The notes beneath the pieces are model-generated. The model searched no databases, was not told where the DNA came from, and worked only from the letters and a program-made list of their open reading frames with translations. The translations under genes and the position numbers were made by a program. From contig NZ_JAVBIK010000001.1 of assembly GCF_032193805.1 (NCBI RefSeq), positions 1,164,033 to 1,228,032 on the forward strand: 64,000 bases of DNA, written 5' to 3'. Shown here in pieces: positions 50,834-61,356 of the stretch (its first letter is position 1; every line of letters starts with the position of its first letter). This DNA is from Rhodoferax potami (GTDB taxonomy: Bacteria > Pseudomonadota > Gammaproteobacteria > Burkholderiales > Burkholderiaceae_C).

Positions 50834-52651
50834 ATGGCACTTGTGGCATCTGTGTCCGCCAAATGGGCGGCGTTCCGGGCATTTATCCAGCGCGCCGTGG
50901 CTCTGTCCACGCCCTACTTTTCGTCTGAGGACAAATGGAAGGCCCGCGGCATGTTGGCAGCCATCGTGGCCCTCAACCTGGCCTTGGTCTACATGGCAGT
51001 GGTGTTTAACGACTGGAACCGCTTGTTTTACGACTCGCTCCAAGAGAAGAATGCGGCCGTGTTCTGGAAGCAACTCGGGCGATTCACCTACCTGGCTTTC
51101 GGCTTTATCGTGATCGCGGTCTACAAGTTCTACCTGACCCAATTGCTCGAAATGCGCTGGCGCGCCTGGATGACCGACCACTACCTGCACAAGTGGATGT
51201 CGCATCAGGCCTTTTACCAAATGGAACTGGCCCGCTTTGCACCCGCCGCACACGGCGCCCACACCGACAACCCGGACCAACGGATTCAGGAAGACATCAA
51301 CCAATTCACCAGCTACACCATCTCGCTCAGCATGGGGCTATTGAACTCTGTCGTCACCCTGGCCAGCTTTGTGGGCATTTTGTGGTCGCTTTCCGGTGCG
51401 TTTGCCTTCACGCTGGGGGGGCAGGATTACTCGATTCCCGGCTTCATGGTGTGGATGGCGGTGCTGTACTGCGCGGTGGGCAGCGTGATCACCCACTACA
51501 TCGGGCGCAAGCAGATCCCGCTCAATTTCGAGCAACAGCGGGTGGAGGCAGATTTCCGCCACCACATGGTCCGGGCGCGCGAGTACAGCGAATCGATTGC
51601 GCTGGACCGTGGGGAGCGCGTCGTGCGGGAGCAAATGGCAGAGCGTTTCAGCCGGGTGCTCAGCAACAACCTGGCGCTGATCAAGGCCCAAAAAGGGCTG
51701 ATCTGGTTCACCAGCTTTTTCGGCCAGGCCGCGGTGGTGTTCCCGTTTGTGGTGGCGGCCCCGCGCTTCTTCAGTGGCGCCATTCAGCTGGGCCAGCTGA
51801 CACAGATTTCAGGAGCCTTCGGTCAGGTGCAGGGCGCCTTGAGCTGGTTTGTCGACACCTACAGCAGCCTCGCCAGCTGGCGCGCCACCACCGATCGCCT
51901 CACAAGCTTTGAAGAGTCTTTTAAGGCAATAGCCCGCACAGAGCGTGCGCAAGCCGCTATCAATAAAGTAGCAAATGCTCCTCAACTGGACACCAGCCCC
52001 TTGCGTATTTCTTTGCCGGGCGGCACCACGCTGCTGGAGCACACGCGCCTGCACGCGCAGCCGGGCGACCGCATTCTGCTCCAAGGCCCGTCGGGCAGCG
52101 GCAAGTCCACCCTGTTCCGCACCCTGGCAGGCATCTGGCCTTACTCGGAAGGGGCGGTGGCACTGCCGGCGGACAGCATGTTTCTGCCGCAACGCGCCTA
52201 TTTCCCCAACGGCACGCTGCGGGACGCCCTCGCCTATCCGGCCTTGGCGCCGCAATACCCCGACGCAGCACTGCAACAGGCACTGCGCGATGCCTTGCTA
52301 CCCCATCTGGCGGATTCATTAGATGTCGTAGACGCCTGGAGCCAGAAGCTATCCGGCGGCGAGCAACAGCGCTTGGCCATCGCCCGTGTTTTGCTCAAAA
52401 AACCCCAATGGCTATTTGCAGACGAAGCCACCAGCGCCCTCGACGAAGCAGCCGAGGCGGTCCTCTACCAACGCATGTGTGATCTGGTGGCCGAAAAAGG
52501 CGGCGCTCTGGTATCCATTGCCCACCGCCCGGGTGTTGCCGCCTTCCATAATCAACGCTGGATATTGGAGCCCAACCCGCAAGCCACAGAAGCGGCCAGC
52601 CCCGGCACTCAGGCGGCTGCGCGCTTCACTTTGTCTGTGAAGCCGGCATAG
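50834..52651 (+). CDS. SbmA/BacA- or YddA-type ABC transporter (fused membrane and ATPase domains)
   Basis: 605 aa. About six membrane helices (residues ~40-330, e.g. [21 protein letters not shown]), the family hallmark [16 protein letters not shown], then an ATPase from ~380: Walker [10 protein letters not shown], signature [16 protein letters not shown], Walker [14 protein letters not shown]. Relatives import peptides, B12 or long-chain acyl-CoA. Residues ~365-378 ([16 protein letters not shown]) are encoded by a reverse copy of the dispersed element in the linker before the ATPase. The 3' end overlaps queC by 43 nt. Confidence 0.9.
   Translation: MALVASVSAKWAAFRAFIQRAVALSTPYFSSEDKWKARGMLAAIVALNLALVYMAVVFNDWNRLFYDSLQEKNAAVFWKQLGRFTYLAFGFIVIAVYKFYLTQLLEMRWRAWMTDHYLHKWMSHQAFYQMELARFAPAAHGAHTDNPDQRIQEDINQFTSYTISLSMGLLNSVVTLASFVGILWSLSGAFAFTLGGQDYSIPGFMVWMAVLYCAVGSVITHYIGRKQIPLNFEQQRVEADFRHHMVRAREYSESIALDRGERVVREQMAERFSRVLSNNLALIKAQKGLIWFTSFFGQAAVVFPFVVAAPRFFSGAIQLGQLTQISGAFGQVQGALSWFVDTYSSLASWRATTDRLTSFEESFKAIARTERAQAAINKVANAPQLDTSPLRISLPGGTTLLEHTRLHAQPGDRILLQGPSGSGKSTLFRTLAGIWPYSEGAVALPADSMFLPQRAYFPNGTLRDALAYPALAPQYPDAALQQALRDALLPHLADSLDVVDAWSQKLSGGEQQRLAIARVLLKKPQWLFADEATSALDEAAEAVLYQRMCDLVAEKGGALVSIAHRPGVAAFHNQRWILEPNPQATEAASPGTQAAARFTLSVKPA
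51919..51961 (-). repeat. Dispersed GATAGC element, copy 9 (reverse, inside the SbmA-type gene)
   Basis: Minus strand reads GATAGCGGCTTGCGCACG, then GTGCGGGCTATTGCC and TTAAAA, preceded by TTGCTACTTTATT. Read in the same relative frame as copy 6 (GCT|ATC). Confidence 0.8.
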
Positions 52652-53346
52652 CCTTTGGCCCGCAACTCACACGCCGGGCAGGTACCGCAGCCATAGCCCC
52701 ACGCTTGGCGGTGGGTGCGGTCACCCAGATAGCAGGTGTGGGTGTGCTCGACCACCAAGTCCACCAAGGCGTTGCCGCCTCCGGGCTCGCCCGAGCGCTC
52801 GCCCAGCGCATGGGCCAGCTCCCAGGTTTGGGCCTTGTCGATCCACATCAGCGGGGTCTCAATCAGAAAGCGCTGGTCCATGCCCAGCGACAAGGCCAGC
52901 TGGAGCGCCTTCATGGTGTCGTCCCGACAGTCGGGGTAGCCCGAAAAATCAGTCTCGCAAACGCCGGTCACGATCACTTGCAGTCCACGGCGGTAGGCCA
53001 GTGCGGCAGCGAGGGTCATGAAAAGCAGGTTGCGCCCGGGCACAAAGGTGTTGGGCAGCCCGTTGGCCTCCATCTTGAATGCGGTGTCGCGGGTCAGCGA
53101 GGTCTCGCTCACCTCACCCAGCACCGCCAGATCCAGCAAATGGTCTTCGCCCAGTTTGGTGGCCCACTGCGGAAAGCGCGCTTTTATCTCACGCAACACA
53201 TTCAAGCGCGCAGTCAATTCCACGTTGTGGCGTTGGCGATAGTCGAAAGCGATGGTTTCCACGCGCTCGTAGCGCTCAAGGGCATAAGCCAGGCAAGTAG
53301 TGGAGTCCTGACCGCCGGAAAAAAGGACAAGTGCGGATGTATGCAT
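52609..53346 (-). CDS. queC: 7-cyano-7-deazaguanine synthase QueC
   Basis: 245 aa. ATP-binding PP-loop SGGQDST at residues 10-16 and zinc cysteines near the end (CYLGDR ... CGTCPAC). It makes preQ0 for queuosine in tRNA. Overlaps the ABC transporter 3' end convergently (43 nt). No other que gene is in the window. Confidence 0.95.
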   Translation of the reverse strand: MHTSALVLFSGGQDSTTCLAYALERYERVETIAFDYRQRHNVELTARLNVLREIKARFPQWATKLGEDHLLDLAVLGEVSETSLTRDTAFKMEANGLPNTFVPGRNLLFMTLAAALAYRRGLQVIVTGVCETDFSGYPDCRDDTMKALQLALSLGMDQRFLIETPLMWIDKAQTWELAHALGERSGEPGGGNALVDLVVEHTHTCYLGDRTHRQAWGYGCGTCPACELRAKGYAGFTDKVKRAAA

Positions 53347-53405
53347 GTCCGAGATGTTAGACCACCCCAAGGTGGCCGGGCCAACTCCACCGGAGTGGAG
53401 TCAGC

Positions 53406-53903
53406 TCACATGCTTTCTGTTTTCTTGATTTTGCTGGGGGTGTAGACCAGCGCCTGTTTGGCCAGTTGTCCAGGCGCATCGGCTGGCGACACCGGCTGTG
53501 GCGTGGTGAGCTGATTCTTGACCTGCTCGATCTGCACCGCGCTTGCGCTTGCAGTCCACATGGTTTTGAGATGGTCCATCAGCACCTGTGAAATCGGCTT
53601 GGGAGGAGGATCCTCCACCTTTTCCTTCGCGGGCCGTTGAATCGTCCAGTCTTTCTCCACCACCGCGTCACTGCCCTTCTTCATCGGGTCGGCCACACTC
53701 TCGTAGGGCGCATCTCCGCTGTTTTGGGGCTTCAGTGCGGGGTTCACCTTGTCGATCACATCCGGACTGGACTCGATCGACTTGGTAACACCGGCAGGCG
53801 GGTTGACCGGAGCAACTGGGAGAACCCTATTTGCCCCAGACGACACCGCATCTACGCCGGCGGGGCGCATATTCGGGGTTCGCTCAATGGTTGGCAGTTG
53901 CAT
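53406..53903 (-). CDS. Hypothetical protein, 165 aa, Pro-rich
   Basis: Not recognised. Soluble, low-complexity and probably disordered: PVNPPAG, QNSGDAPYESVADPMKKGSD, RPAKEKVEDPPPKP, then a predicted helix ISQVLMDHLKTMWTASASAVQIEQVKNQL. No signal peptide or membrane segment. Codon use and composition resemble a real gene. The upstream region holds two striking palindromes (53989-54011, 54039-54059). Confidence 0.65.
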   Translation of the reverse strand: MQLPTIERTPNMRPAGVDAVSSGANRVLPVAPVNPPAGVTKSIESSPDVIDKVNPALKPQNSGDAPYESVADPMKKGSDAVVEKDWTIQRPAKEKVEDPPPKPISQVLMDHLKTMWTASASAVQIEQVKNQLTTPQPVSPADAPGQLAKQALVYTPSKIKKTESM

Positions 53904-53988
53904 TTTGGGTAGACCTTGCGGCCCCTCCGGTGGCTTTTAGGAGTTGACGTACTGTTCTTAACGGCAGATTTAGGGGGTTATTTAGGCC

Positions 53989-54011
53989 TTTTTCTAAAAT
54001 TTTTAGAAAAA
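53989..54011. promoter_or_regulatory. AT-rich perfect palindrome
   Basis: TTTTTCTAAAA-T-TTTTAGAAAAA, an 11-bp perfect inverted repeat around a single base, about 86 bp upstream of the 165-aa unknown gene. Operator, curved DNA or weak terminator cannot be told apart. Confidence 0.5.
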
Positions 54012-54038
54012 CTTCCGACCATGCCTATTCACACTCCA

Positions 54039-54059
54039 TTTGCACCACATTGGTGCAAA
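54039..54059. promoter_or_regulatory. NtrC-site-like palindrome
   Basis: TTTGCACCA-CAT-TGGTGCAAA, a perfect 9+3+9 palindrome that fits the NtrC binding consensus (TGCACC ... GGTGCA). No sigma-54 -24/-12 promoter was seen nearby on either strand, so the assignment is tentative. Confidence 0.45.
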
Positions 54060-54260
54060 GGCGCCCGGCGTTGCACCAGGCAAAGAGCAATCCACAAGTC
54101 TGGCGGGACGACCCATGGACCTTGTGGTTGGTACTGACCACTTGCGCAACCCAACGCCCATTTAGTCTTGGCGCCCGGTGGAGGTACGGCCACTCGGATG
54201 GTTCTGCAACCGTCACAGCTTGCGAGCGGAGGGGCCTTAACCCGGAGCCCCCCGCGACAC

Positions 54261-55706
54261 TCAATACCGGACCAAGGTGCGGTAGGTCAAAACTGTTTTG
54301 CCTTCCGCTGGAACTGTCACCTTCCAGACAGCCATATTCGCCGAAACCTTGGTGTGGGGCTGACTGGCCGCCAGCATTTGCCAATCCCCGGGGATCGGCT
54401 CTTGCACCGTCACTGTTACCGGTTCTTTTTTTGCGTTACGCAGAACGATTTCATAGGCACTCTCGGCAACGAATCCAAATTTGGAGGTGTTGGAAAGCCG
54501 CTTGAAATCTGTTTGCTTCTTGTCCGCCGACACGTCGAAAGCGTTGCCAAGCTTCAGCCGGACCTTCTCATTTTTTGCGGTGTGATCCAGCCGGTCTTCG
54601 CCAATGAATTGGGCATTGCCGCTTTTGTCTTTTTTATAGACCCGCGCCACGCCTTTGGGCAGAGGCACACCCAAGCGGGAAGCCTCCTTGTTGTCGAACT
54701 CCAAAAACGCCGCCACCTTCAGCTTGGTGCCCAGGTCCCCCGAGAGCCCTTGGTAGTAATAGTCCGCCCCCTGCAACACCAGCTCGCGGCGTGCCGGAAC
54801 GCCGGCTGCAGACAACAAGGCAACTTGCTTGGTTTGACTCTCCGCAATCGTGGTGGGGCGCTCGAGGGTGTAGAGGTGGTATTCGAAGAGCGACTCTTCA
54901 ACCACATCGCTCTCAGCTTTGGCCATGGCGGTAGCCGCCATCAGCTGCGGGCGTCCGCGTGTAGCCATTTCGGGGGCCACTTGGTTTACGTCGCCTGCGA
55001 CCAATTGCAAGCGGGCGTTGCGATAGGTCGCCCCGCTGGTGTTGGTCAGGGTGACCCAGCCGGATACATCCAGCGCATCTTCTGCAGCATTGAGCTCTAC
55101 CACGTAATCGGCTTTCCACGACAAGCCGCCTGTGAGATAGCTCAGCTCCACATCCTGCTGGGCCGGTCCAGTGTTCTGTAGGTTCATGACCAGCGTGGGG
55201 CGATCCCGCAAATTAGGTGGCACGTCATCAAACACCAAGCGACCGGGCACGCCGGTTTCGATGCGTTGACCGATCTGCAGCACGACGCCGGTGTTGGCCG
55301 ACAGAACGGTCGCGGTCTCTACCGTTTCAGCACCTGTGGTCGGATGGGTGCGCACCACTTTGACCTGCTTGCCCACATACTTTTCGAGCATTTTTTGGGG
55401 CGTGAGGAGGTCGAAGTCAAAGTTTTGCTCCTGAACGCGCAGGGCGCCCGGGGAAGACAAGCTGCGCATCAGCGCAGTCTCAGCGCGCATACGGGCACTG
55501 ACATCGCGGAACGCCAGCGCCGATGCGCCCGCCTTGAGCGGCACCTTGCGCACATCTTTGACCAAGGCGAGGTTGTCGTTGTAGATCGTTACCGCCACTT
55601 CTTGCTGGTCGGCGAGAGTGCTTCGTTGCTCCTGCGCTTGAGCAAGCCCAGCAGAAAGAGTGACCACAAGCAAGGCGGCAGCCGCCAGGGGAAAAGGAGC
55701 ACGCAT
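54261..55706 (-). CDS. DUF4139 domain-containing exported protein
   Basis: 481 aa from ATG 55706 (GAGGG upstream). Signal peptide MRAPFPLAAAALLVVTLSAG ... AQA. The DUF4139 beta-rich region covers ~200-480 (LSYLTGGLSWKADYVVELN, NTSGATYRNARLQLVAGDVN, FLEFDNKEASRLGVPLPKG). Function unknown in the family. Confidence 0.85.
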   Translation of the reverse strand: MRAPFPLAAAALLVVTLSAGLAQAQEQRSTLADQQEVAVTIYNDNLALVKDVRKVPLKAGASALAFRDVSARMRAETALMRSLSSPGALRVQEQNFDFDLLTPQKMLEKYVGKQVKVVRTHPTTGAETVETATVLSANTGVVLQIGQRIETGVPGRLVFDDVPPNLRDRPTLVMNLQNTGPAQQDVELSYLTGGLSWKADYVVELNAAEDALDVSGWVTLTNTSGATYRNARLQLVAGDVNQVAPEMATRGRPQLMAATAMAKAESDVVEESLFEYHLYTLERPTTIAESQTKQVALLSAAGVPARRELVLQGADYYYQGLSGDLGTKLKVAAFLEFDNKEASRLGVPLPKGVARVYKKDKSGNAQFIGEDRLDHTAKNEKVRLKLGNAFDVSADKKQTDFKRLSNTSKFGFVAESAYEIVLRNAKKEPVTVTVQEPIPGDWQMLAASQPHTKVSANMAVWKVTVPAEGKTVLTYRTLVRY

Positions 55707-55825
55707 AAAAACCCTCAAATAAATGTGAAGCACTCAACGCACAACGCCACACATCCAGTGCAGGCTGACGCATTTGCATTGTGTTACCAAAAGAGACAGC
55801 ACCGCCCCACCGGTTAGCATCCGGC

Positions 55826-57523
55826 ATGCCTTTGACACCACACTGGATTCGCCACTACCCGAGGCAGCACCTGCGAGACGATTTGATAGCGGGTGTGTTG
55901 CTCACCGTTCTGGTCATTCCCCAGAGCTTGGCCTATGCCCTGCTGGCTGGCCTGCCACCACAGGCCGGGCTGTATGCGAGCATATTGCCGGCCATCGCTT
56001 ACGCCTGGTTCGGCAGTAGCATGGTGCAGGCGGTAGGGCCGGTAGCCATTACTGCCATCATGACGGCCAGTGTGCTGGGCCCCTTGGCCCCCGTTGGGAG
56101 CGCGCTCTACCTTCAGCTGGCCGTGTGGCTGAGCCTGGGCTCTGGCGTACTGATCACGTTGTGCGGGCTGGCTCGCTTGGGTTTTTTATCCCAACTGTTG
56201 AGCAAGCCTGTGGTTAGTGGGTTTATCACGGGCTCTGCACTGCTCATCATTTTGAGCCAGCTGCGATTCATCGGCGGAATAGATGCCCGGGGAAATACAA
56301 GCTGGCAGCTCTTGCATAGCCTTTGGGCTTGGCTGCCCGACATCCATGCTCCAACCCTCCTGCTGGGAGCAGGTGCCGTTGTTGCATTGGCCTTGGCGCG
56401 CACAGGTCTGAAGCGCTGGCCTATGTGGCAACGCTTGTTTCCATTGTTGTTGATACTGGTCTGCCCTTGGGTAGTGCAAGGGCTGGCCCTGGACCCGGGC
56501 GAGCGTATTGCGGTCGTGGGGCCTGTGTCTCTGGAGTGGGCATCTTTCGACTTTTCGATGCCCCACCCGTCCGTATTCAGCGCTTTGGTTGGCCCGACGT
56601 TTCTGATCGCCTTTATCGGCATGGTACAAGGCATCACCATGGCACAAGCATTGGCCACGCAACGGCGGGAGCGCATCGATGCCAACCAGGAACTGCTCGG
56701 GCTGGGGGCTGCGAATATCGCGGCAACCTTCAGTGGCGGTATGCCGGTCGGGGGCGGCCTGAGCCGCTCGGCGATCAACGTGGCGTCGGGGGCACAGACG
56801 CCCTTGGCGGGCATTGTCTCCGGCATCAGCATGCTGGCTGTTTTACTGCTGGGCACAGACTGGTTGAACCACGTTCCATTGGCGATTCTGGCGGCCAACA
56901 TCATCATTGCGGCCTGGGGAATGATCGACCTCTCCGCTTTGCGCCAGGCATGGGCTTATGACCGAGCGGATGCTATTGCATGGCTGGGGACCGCATCGGG
57001 AGTGCTGGCTCTGGGGCTTGAAACCGGGATTGCCGTGGGTATTGGCTTGTCGCTGGCGACCCTTTTGTGGCGCACTAGCTCTCCCCATATCGCAGTCATC
57101 GGCCGCTTGCCCGGCACACAATCGTTCCGGAATGTGAACCGATACGCCACCGAAACACTGCCCCGGACACTGATGTTGCGGATCGACGAGAGTCTGTTTT
57201 TCGGCAATTTGCAAGCGGTGGAAGAACGCCTCGGACTGGAACTCGCCCAGGCGCCAGACACCCAAGATGTGGTGTGGGTCATGACCGCGGTGAACCGGGT
57301 AGACACCTCTGCCATGGCGGCACTGCTCAACTTGAACCGGGACCTCAAGGATCGCGGCATCCGCATGCATTTTGCAGAGGTGAAAGGCCCGGTACAAGAC
57401 CGTTTGGTGCACACGCCCCTTTGGACGGAGCTCTCCGGTGAACTCTTTCACTCGGTGCCCGATGCGTTCGCAGCCCTCCAAGCCTCGCGGCAAGAGCCAC
57501 ACGACGCCGCATTGTCGATCTAA
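55826..57523 (+). CDS. SulP-family anion transporter with STAS domain
   Basis: 565 aa from ATG 55826. SulP motifs: GVLLTVLVIPQSLAYALLAGLPPQAGLYAS, GPVAITAIMTAS and the STAS domain at ~440-550 (LMLRIDESLFFGNL, VNRVDTSAMAALLNLNRDL). Relatives import sulfate, bicarbonate or dicarboxylates; the substrate is unclear. Confidence 0.92.
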   Translation: MPLTPHWIRHYPRQHLRDDLIAGVLLTVLVIPQSLAYALLAGLPPQAGLYASILPAIAYAWFGSSMVQAVGPVAITAIMTASVLGPLAPVGSALYLQLAVWLSLGSGVLITLCGLARLGFLSQLLSKPVVSGFITGSALLIILSQLRFIGGIDARGNTSWQLLHSLWAWLPDIHAPTLLLGAGAVVALALARTGLKRWPMWQRLFPLLLILVCPWVVQGLALDPGERIAVVGPVSLEWASFDFSMPHPSVFSALVGPTFLIAFIGMVQGITMAQALATQRRERIDANQELLGLGAANIAATFSGGMPVGGGLSRSAINVASGAQTPLAGIVSGISMLAVLLLGTDWLNHVPLAILAANIIIAAWGMIDLSALRQAWAYDRADAIAWLGTASGVLALGLETGIAVGIGLSLATLLWRTSSPHIAVIGRLPGTQSFRNVNRYATETLPRTLMLRIDESLFFGNLQAVEERLGLELAQAPDTQDVVWVMTAVNRVDTSAMAALLNLNRDLKDRGIRMHFAEVKGPVQDRLVHTPLWTELSGELFHSVPDAFAALQASRQEPHDAALSI

Positions 57524-57672
57524 CCGCAGCCTTTGAGTGGCACCACGGGTTTTGGTGCAGTCTTGCACCGTCCTGCTGTGAGCGCGCTAGACTGAGACAC
57601 TGCCCCCGGGGCGGATCACCCTTGTTCACCGCGCACTGTCGTGCGAGGACCTGTTTTTTAGGAGCGCTAGTT

Positions 57673-58167
57673 ATGGCTAAAAATGTGGCACCCAAGATGT
57701 CGATCGACATCGGTATCAGCGAACGCGAGCGAAAGAAAATTGCCGAAGGCTTGTCAGGTCTTTTGGCAGACAGCTACACCTTGTACCTGATGACGCACAA
57801 CTTTCACTGGAACGTGACAGGCCCCCAGTTCAACAGCTTGCACACCATGTTCATGGCGCAGTACACCGAGCAGTGGACCGCACTGGATCTGATTGCCGAG
57901 CGCATCCGCGCATTGGGTTTTCCAGCGCCGGGCACCTACAAAGAGTTCACCAAGCTTGCCAGTATCAAAGAGGTCGAGGGCGTGCCCAAAGCCAACGAAA
58001 TGATTCACCACCTGCTGGCCGCGCAAGAAGCCACTGCGCGCACTGCCCGCAAGCTGTTTCCCGTGGTGGACGCCGCCAATGACCAGCCCACCGCAGATGT
58101 CTTGACCCAGCGTATTGACGTCCACGAAAAAACAGCCTGGATGCTGCGCAGCCTCATCACCGAGTAA
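57673..58167 (+). CDS. dps: Dps-family ferritin-like DNA-binding protein
   Basis: 164 aa from ATG 57673 (AGGAG upstream). The intersubunit ferroxidase site is visible in HNFHWNVTGPQF and the following FMAQYTEQWTALDLIAERI. Basic residues at the N-terminus (MAKNVAPKM, ERERKKI) could bind DNA. Protects DNA from iron and peroxide damage. Confidence 0.95.
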   Translation: MAKNVAPKMSIDIGISERERKKIAEGLSGLLADSYTLYLMTHNFHWNVTGPQFNSLHTMFMAQYTEQWTALDLIAERIRALGFPAPGTYKEFTKLASIKEVEGVPKANEMIHHLLAAQEATARTARKLFPVVDAANDQPTADVLTQRIDVHEKTAWMLRSLITE

Positions 58168-58221
58168 GCCCCCTCACGCCCGCCGGGCGCCGCAAGCGAC
58201 CTGCTGCGGCAGTGGGTGCTA

Positions 58222-58722
58222 TCAGCGCAACGCTATCGCTTGCTTCAACACAAAGTCGGCGATAGCGCTTGCGTTTTTCAGGTCAAGTACAGGCACTGTG
58301 CACTCTGGGACCGGGCCGTCGCTCGCAATGCCCACGATGCCCGGCCAGTGTGGCCACAACGTGCTTTTCCCCTCACTGGCCCGCCAGACTTCCAGCTTGG
58401 GAAAGTCTCCTTCCTTGAAGCCTTCCACCAGCACCAGGTCACAGTCCTGCAATCGCGTCAGCAAATAGTCCAGCGATGGCTCCGGCTCACCGCGCAGCTC
58501 ATGCATCAGCGCCCAGCGGGTGCGGCCGAGCAGCAGCACTTCGGTACAACCCGCCTCCCTCAGGCGGAAAGAGTCCTTGCCGGGTCGGTCAATTTCGATG
58601 TCTTTGTGGCTGTGCTTGATCAACGACACCCGCAACCCACGCTGTTTGATTTCCGGAATCAGGAGCTCGAGTAGCGTGGTCTTTCCCATGCCGGAGTAGC
58701 CGGCGATTCCGAAAATGCGCAT
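58222..58722 (-). CDS. mobB: Molybdopterin-guanine dinucleotide biosynthesis adaptor MobB
   Basis: 166 aa GTP-binding protein. P-loop GYSGMGKTT at residues 8-16, DIEIDRPGKDSFRLREAGC and LVLVEGFKEGDFPKLEVWR are MobB motifs. It starts 6 nt after the glmS stop on the same strand. The last codons and stop lie in GATAGCGTTGCGCTGATAGC, a possible degenerate copy of the dispersed element. Confidence 0.92.
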   Translation of the reverse strand: MRIFGIAGYSGMGKTTLLELLIPEIKQRGLRVSLIKHSHKDIEIDRPGKDSFRLREAGCTEVLLLGRTRWALMHELRGEPEPSLDYLLTRLQDCDLVLVEGFKEGDFPKLEVWRASEGKSTLWPHWPGIVGIASDGPVPECTVPVLDLKNASAIADFVLKQAIALR

Positions 58723-58728
58723 GGAGGG

Positions 58729-60624
58729 TTACTCGACGGTCACGCTCTTGGCGAGGTTGCGCGGCTTGTCGACGTCCGTGCCCTTGGCCAAGGCGGTGTG
58801 ATACGACAACAATTGCAAGGGAACCACGTGCAGCAACGGTGAAAGCTCGCCGTAATGCTCCGGCATGCGGATGACGTGCAAGCCTTCGCCGCTCTCAATT
58901 TTGGTATCGGCATCGGCCAGCACGTAAAGCACACCACCGCGGGCACGTACCTCATGCATATTGCTCTTGAGCTTTTCAAGCAAGGCGTCATTCGGCGCCA
59001 CAGTTACGACAGGCATGTCACTGGTCACCAAGGCCAAAGGCCCGTGCTTGAGTTCGCCCGCCGCATAGGCTTCTGCGTGGATGTAGGTGATTTCTTTGAG
59101 CTTGAGCGCACCTTCGAGGGCAATCGGGTAATGCAGACCACGACCCAAAAAGAGGGCGTTTTCTTTTTTGGCAAAGTCATCGGCCCACGCAATGATCTGG
59201 GGCTCCAGAGCCAACACCGCCTGGAGCGCTGCCGGCAGATGGCGCATGGCTTTCAAATGGCGGGCCTCATCCGCATCGCTCAAACGGCCTTTGGCCTGGG
59301 CCAGGCACAAGGTCAGCAAAAACAGACCTGCCAACTGGGTGGTAAAGGCCTTGGTCGATGCCACGCCGATTTCCACACCCGCCCGCGTGACATACGCCAG
59401 GCTGCATTCGCGCACCATGGCGCTAGTGGCCACATTGCAAATGGTGAGCGTGTGCTGCATGCCCAGGCTTTGTGCATGGCGCAAGGCTGCCAGCGTGTCT
59501 GCGGTTTCGCCACTCTGGGTGATGGTGACTACCAGGGTCTTGGGGTTGGGAACCGAGTCCCGGTAACGGTATTCACTGGCAACTTCCACATTGCATGGGA
59601 TTTTGGCAATGCTCTCGATCCAATATTTGGCGGCGCAGCCGCTGTAATAGCTGGTGCCGCACGCCAATATCAACACATTGTCGATCTGCTGGAACACCCG
59701 GGCCGCATTGGCACCGGGTTGGTGGTTGCCCTGTTGGTCAAACAACTCCGGCACGATGCCTTCCACGCCTTCCAGCGTATCGGCAATGGCGCGTGGCTGC
59801 TCGAAAATTTCTTTTTGCATGTAATGACGGTAAGGGCCCAGTTCGGCCGCGCCGCTGTGGGCCACCACGGTTTTGACCGGGCGCTGTGCAGGTGCAACCG
59901 CCTTGTGCGCTTTGTCGAACAACCAGTACTTGCCAAGCTGCAAGTCGACCACATCCCCCTCTTCTAGGTAGACGATCTGATCAGTCACACCGGCCAAGGC
60001 CATTGCGTCACTCGCCAGAAAGTGCTCTTGTCCGTCTTTGCCCACGCCCAAAATCAGGGGCGAGCCCGCCCGGGCACCAATCAAACGCTGCGGCTCATCT
60101 TTGCAAAACACGGCAATCGCATACGCACCGTGCAACTGCAAAACAGCGGCCTTGACAGCCTCAAACAAATCACCGTCGTAGAGGCTATCGACCAGGTGGG
60201 CAATCACCTCGGTATCGGTCTGGCTATGAAACACATAACCCTTGGCCTTGAGCGCGGCACGGAGTTCATCGTGGTTTTCAATGATGCCGTTGTGCACCAG
60301 CGCGATACGGCCGGGCTTGCTCTCGGCATCTGCACCGGTTCCGTGGCTGAAGTGGGGGTGGGCGTTGTGCACCACAGGGGCACCGTGGGTGGCCCAGCGG
60401 GTGTGTGCAATGCCCAAATGTCCCTGTACATCACCTGCAGCCACCTGCTCCATCAGCTCAGACACCCGTGCCGTGCTGCGCGCGCGGCGCAGGCCACTCT
60501 GCGCCCCCAGCCCGTACACCGCAACACCGCAGGAGTCGTAACCCCGGTACTCCAGGCGCTCCAGGCCCTGAACCAAAACAGGAACAATATTCCGGGTAGA
60601 AACCGCGCCGACGATGCCGCACAT
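58729..60624 (-). CDS. glmS: Glutamine-fructose-6-phosphate aminotransferase
   Basis: 631 aa from ATG 60624 (GGAGG upstream). Catalytic Cys2 in MCGIVGAVS, two SIS domains ([18 protein letters not shown]) and the C-terminal [12 protein letters not shown]. Makes glucosamine-6-P for cell wall and LPS. The divergent 136-bp leader is AT-rich; I found no glmS ribozyme. Confidence 0.97.
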   Translation of the reverse strand: MCGIVGAVSTRNIVPVLVQGLERLEYRGYDSCGVAVYGLGAQSGLRRARSTARVSELMEQVAAGDVQGHLGIAHTRWATHGAPVVHNAHPHFSHGTGADAESKPGRIALVHNGIIENHDELRAALKAKGYVFHSQTDTEVIAHLVDSLYDGDLFEAVKAAVLQLHGAYAIAVFCKDEPQRLIGARAGSPLILGVGKDGQEHFLASDAMALAGVTDQIVYLEEGDVVDLQLGKYWLFDKAHKAVAPAQRPVKTVVAHSGAAELGPYRHYMQKEIFEQPRAIADTLEGVEGIVPELFDQQGNHQPGANAARVFQQIDNVLILACGTSYYSGCAAKYWIESIAKIPCNVEVASEYRYRDSVPNPKTLVVTITQSGETADTLAALRHAQSLGMQHTLTICNVATSAMVRECSLAYVTRAGVEIGVASTKAFTTQLAGLFLLTLCLAQAKGRLSDADEARHLKAMRHLPAALQAVLALEPQIIAWADDFAKKENALFLGRGLHYPIALEGALKLKEITYIHAEAYAAGELKHGPLALVTSDMPVVTVAPNDALLEKLKSNMHEVRARGGVLYVLADADTKIESGEGLHVIRMPEHYGELSPLLHVVPLQLLSYHTALAKGTDVDKPRNLAKSVTVE

Positions 60625-60760
60625 AGAAAACCTCCAAAACAAACAATGGAGCGAATGGTAGAGTTTTGATAAGAAATTGCCGATTGAAATTCAAAGTTTT
60701 TTTGACTTTAAATTTCACCAATACGAGACAATATATTTTTATTTCAAAAAATGTCGCTCA

Positions 60761-61252
60761 ATGAAAGAAATAGAACTTGATGCCATCGATCTGCAGTTGC
60801 TGGATCAACTGCAAAAAGACGCATCCCTGAGCAATCAGGCTTTGGCCGACCGGGTTCACACCTCGGCGCCGACCTGCTTGCGCCGAGTCAAACGCCTGCG
60901 TGACAGCGGCTTGATTGAAAAGCAAGTGGCCGTGCTGAACCCGCAAACCCTGGCTGCCCACACGGGCTACGGGCTCACGGCAATCGTGGAAGTCTCGTTA
61001 GACCGGCAAGATACCGGCGCACTCGAAGCGTTTGAGAAGAGAGTGGCGCTAGAGGTCGCGGTGCAGCAGTGCTACCGGGTGTCCCCGGGCCCTGACTTCT
61101 GCCTTGTGGTCCACACCTGGGACATGCCGACTTACCAGGCCCTCACCCAACGCTTGTTCACCACCGATGCCAATGTGCGCAACGTGAAAGCCTTCTTCAG
61201 CGTACACCGCAGCAAATTTGGTGCGGAGCTGCCTATGCATGCGCCCCGCTAA
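60761..61252 (+). CDS. Lrp/AsnC-family transcriptional regulator
   Basis: 163 aa from ATG 60761. N-terminal helix-turn-helix (LQKDASLSNQALADRVHTSAPTCLRRVKRL) and a RAM ligand domain (GLTAIVEVSLDRQ). It sits divergent to glmS across an AT-rich spacer. Effector unknown. Confidence 0.9.
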   Translation: MKEIELDAIDLQLLDQLQKDASLSNQALADRVHTSAPTCLRRVKRLRDSGLIEKQVAVLNPQTLAAHTGYGLTAIVEVSLDRQDTGALEAFEKRVALEVAVQQCYRVSPGPDFCLVVHTWDMPTYQALTQRLFTTDANVRNVKAFFSVHRSKFGAELPMHAPR

Positions 61253-61330
61253 GCCGTGAGTTGACCTCACGGGCTCTGACCGCCGTAGACCCTTACGCCG
61301 GACTGGACAAAGTGAAGACTTGGTAAGCCA

Positions 61331-61356
61331 AGCCCGGCTCAGACCGGGCTTTCTTT
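61331..61356 (+). terminator. Terminator of the Lrp-type gene
   Basis: AGCCCGG-N6-CCGGGCT followed by TTCTTTT. The loop contains the stop codon (TGA, minus strand) of the histidine kinase. Confidence 0.8.

Larger units (their letters stand above)
53904..54260. other. 357-bp gap with two palindromes
   Basis: No convincing gene. Left part is AT-rich with the two palindromes listed separately; the right part is GC-rich with no coding signal I trust. No tRNA was recognised. A second TTGCACCA half-site lies at 54071-54078. Confidence 0.5.

Noticed and set aside
54025..54384. Minus-strand 119-codon frame and a possible tRNA in the 53904-54260 gap
   Set aside because: It overlaps the DUF4139 gene, and no T-arm or cloverleaf could be drawn.
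58205..58285. GATAGC-rich inverted repeat at the mobB 3' end as a full element copy
   Set aside because: Spacing is wrong and the GGGCTA half is unclear; noted only as a degenerate match.
60625..60760. glmS ribozyme or sRNA target site in the glmS leader
   Set aside because: The region is simply AT-rich with no ribozyme core motif.
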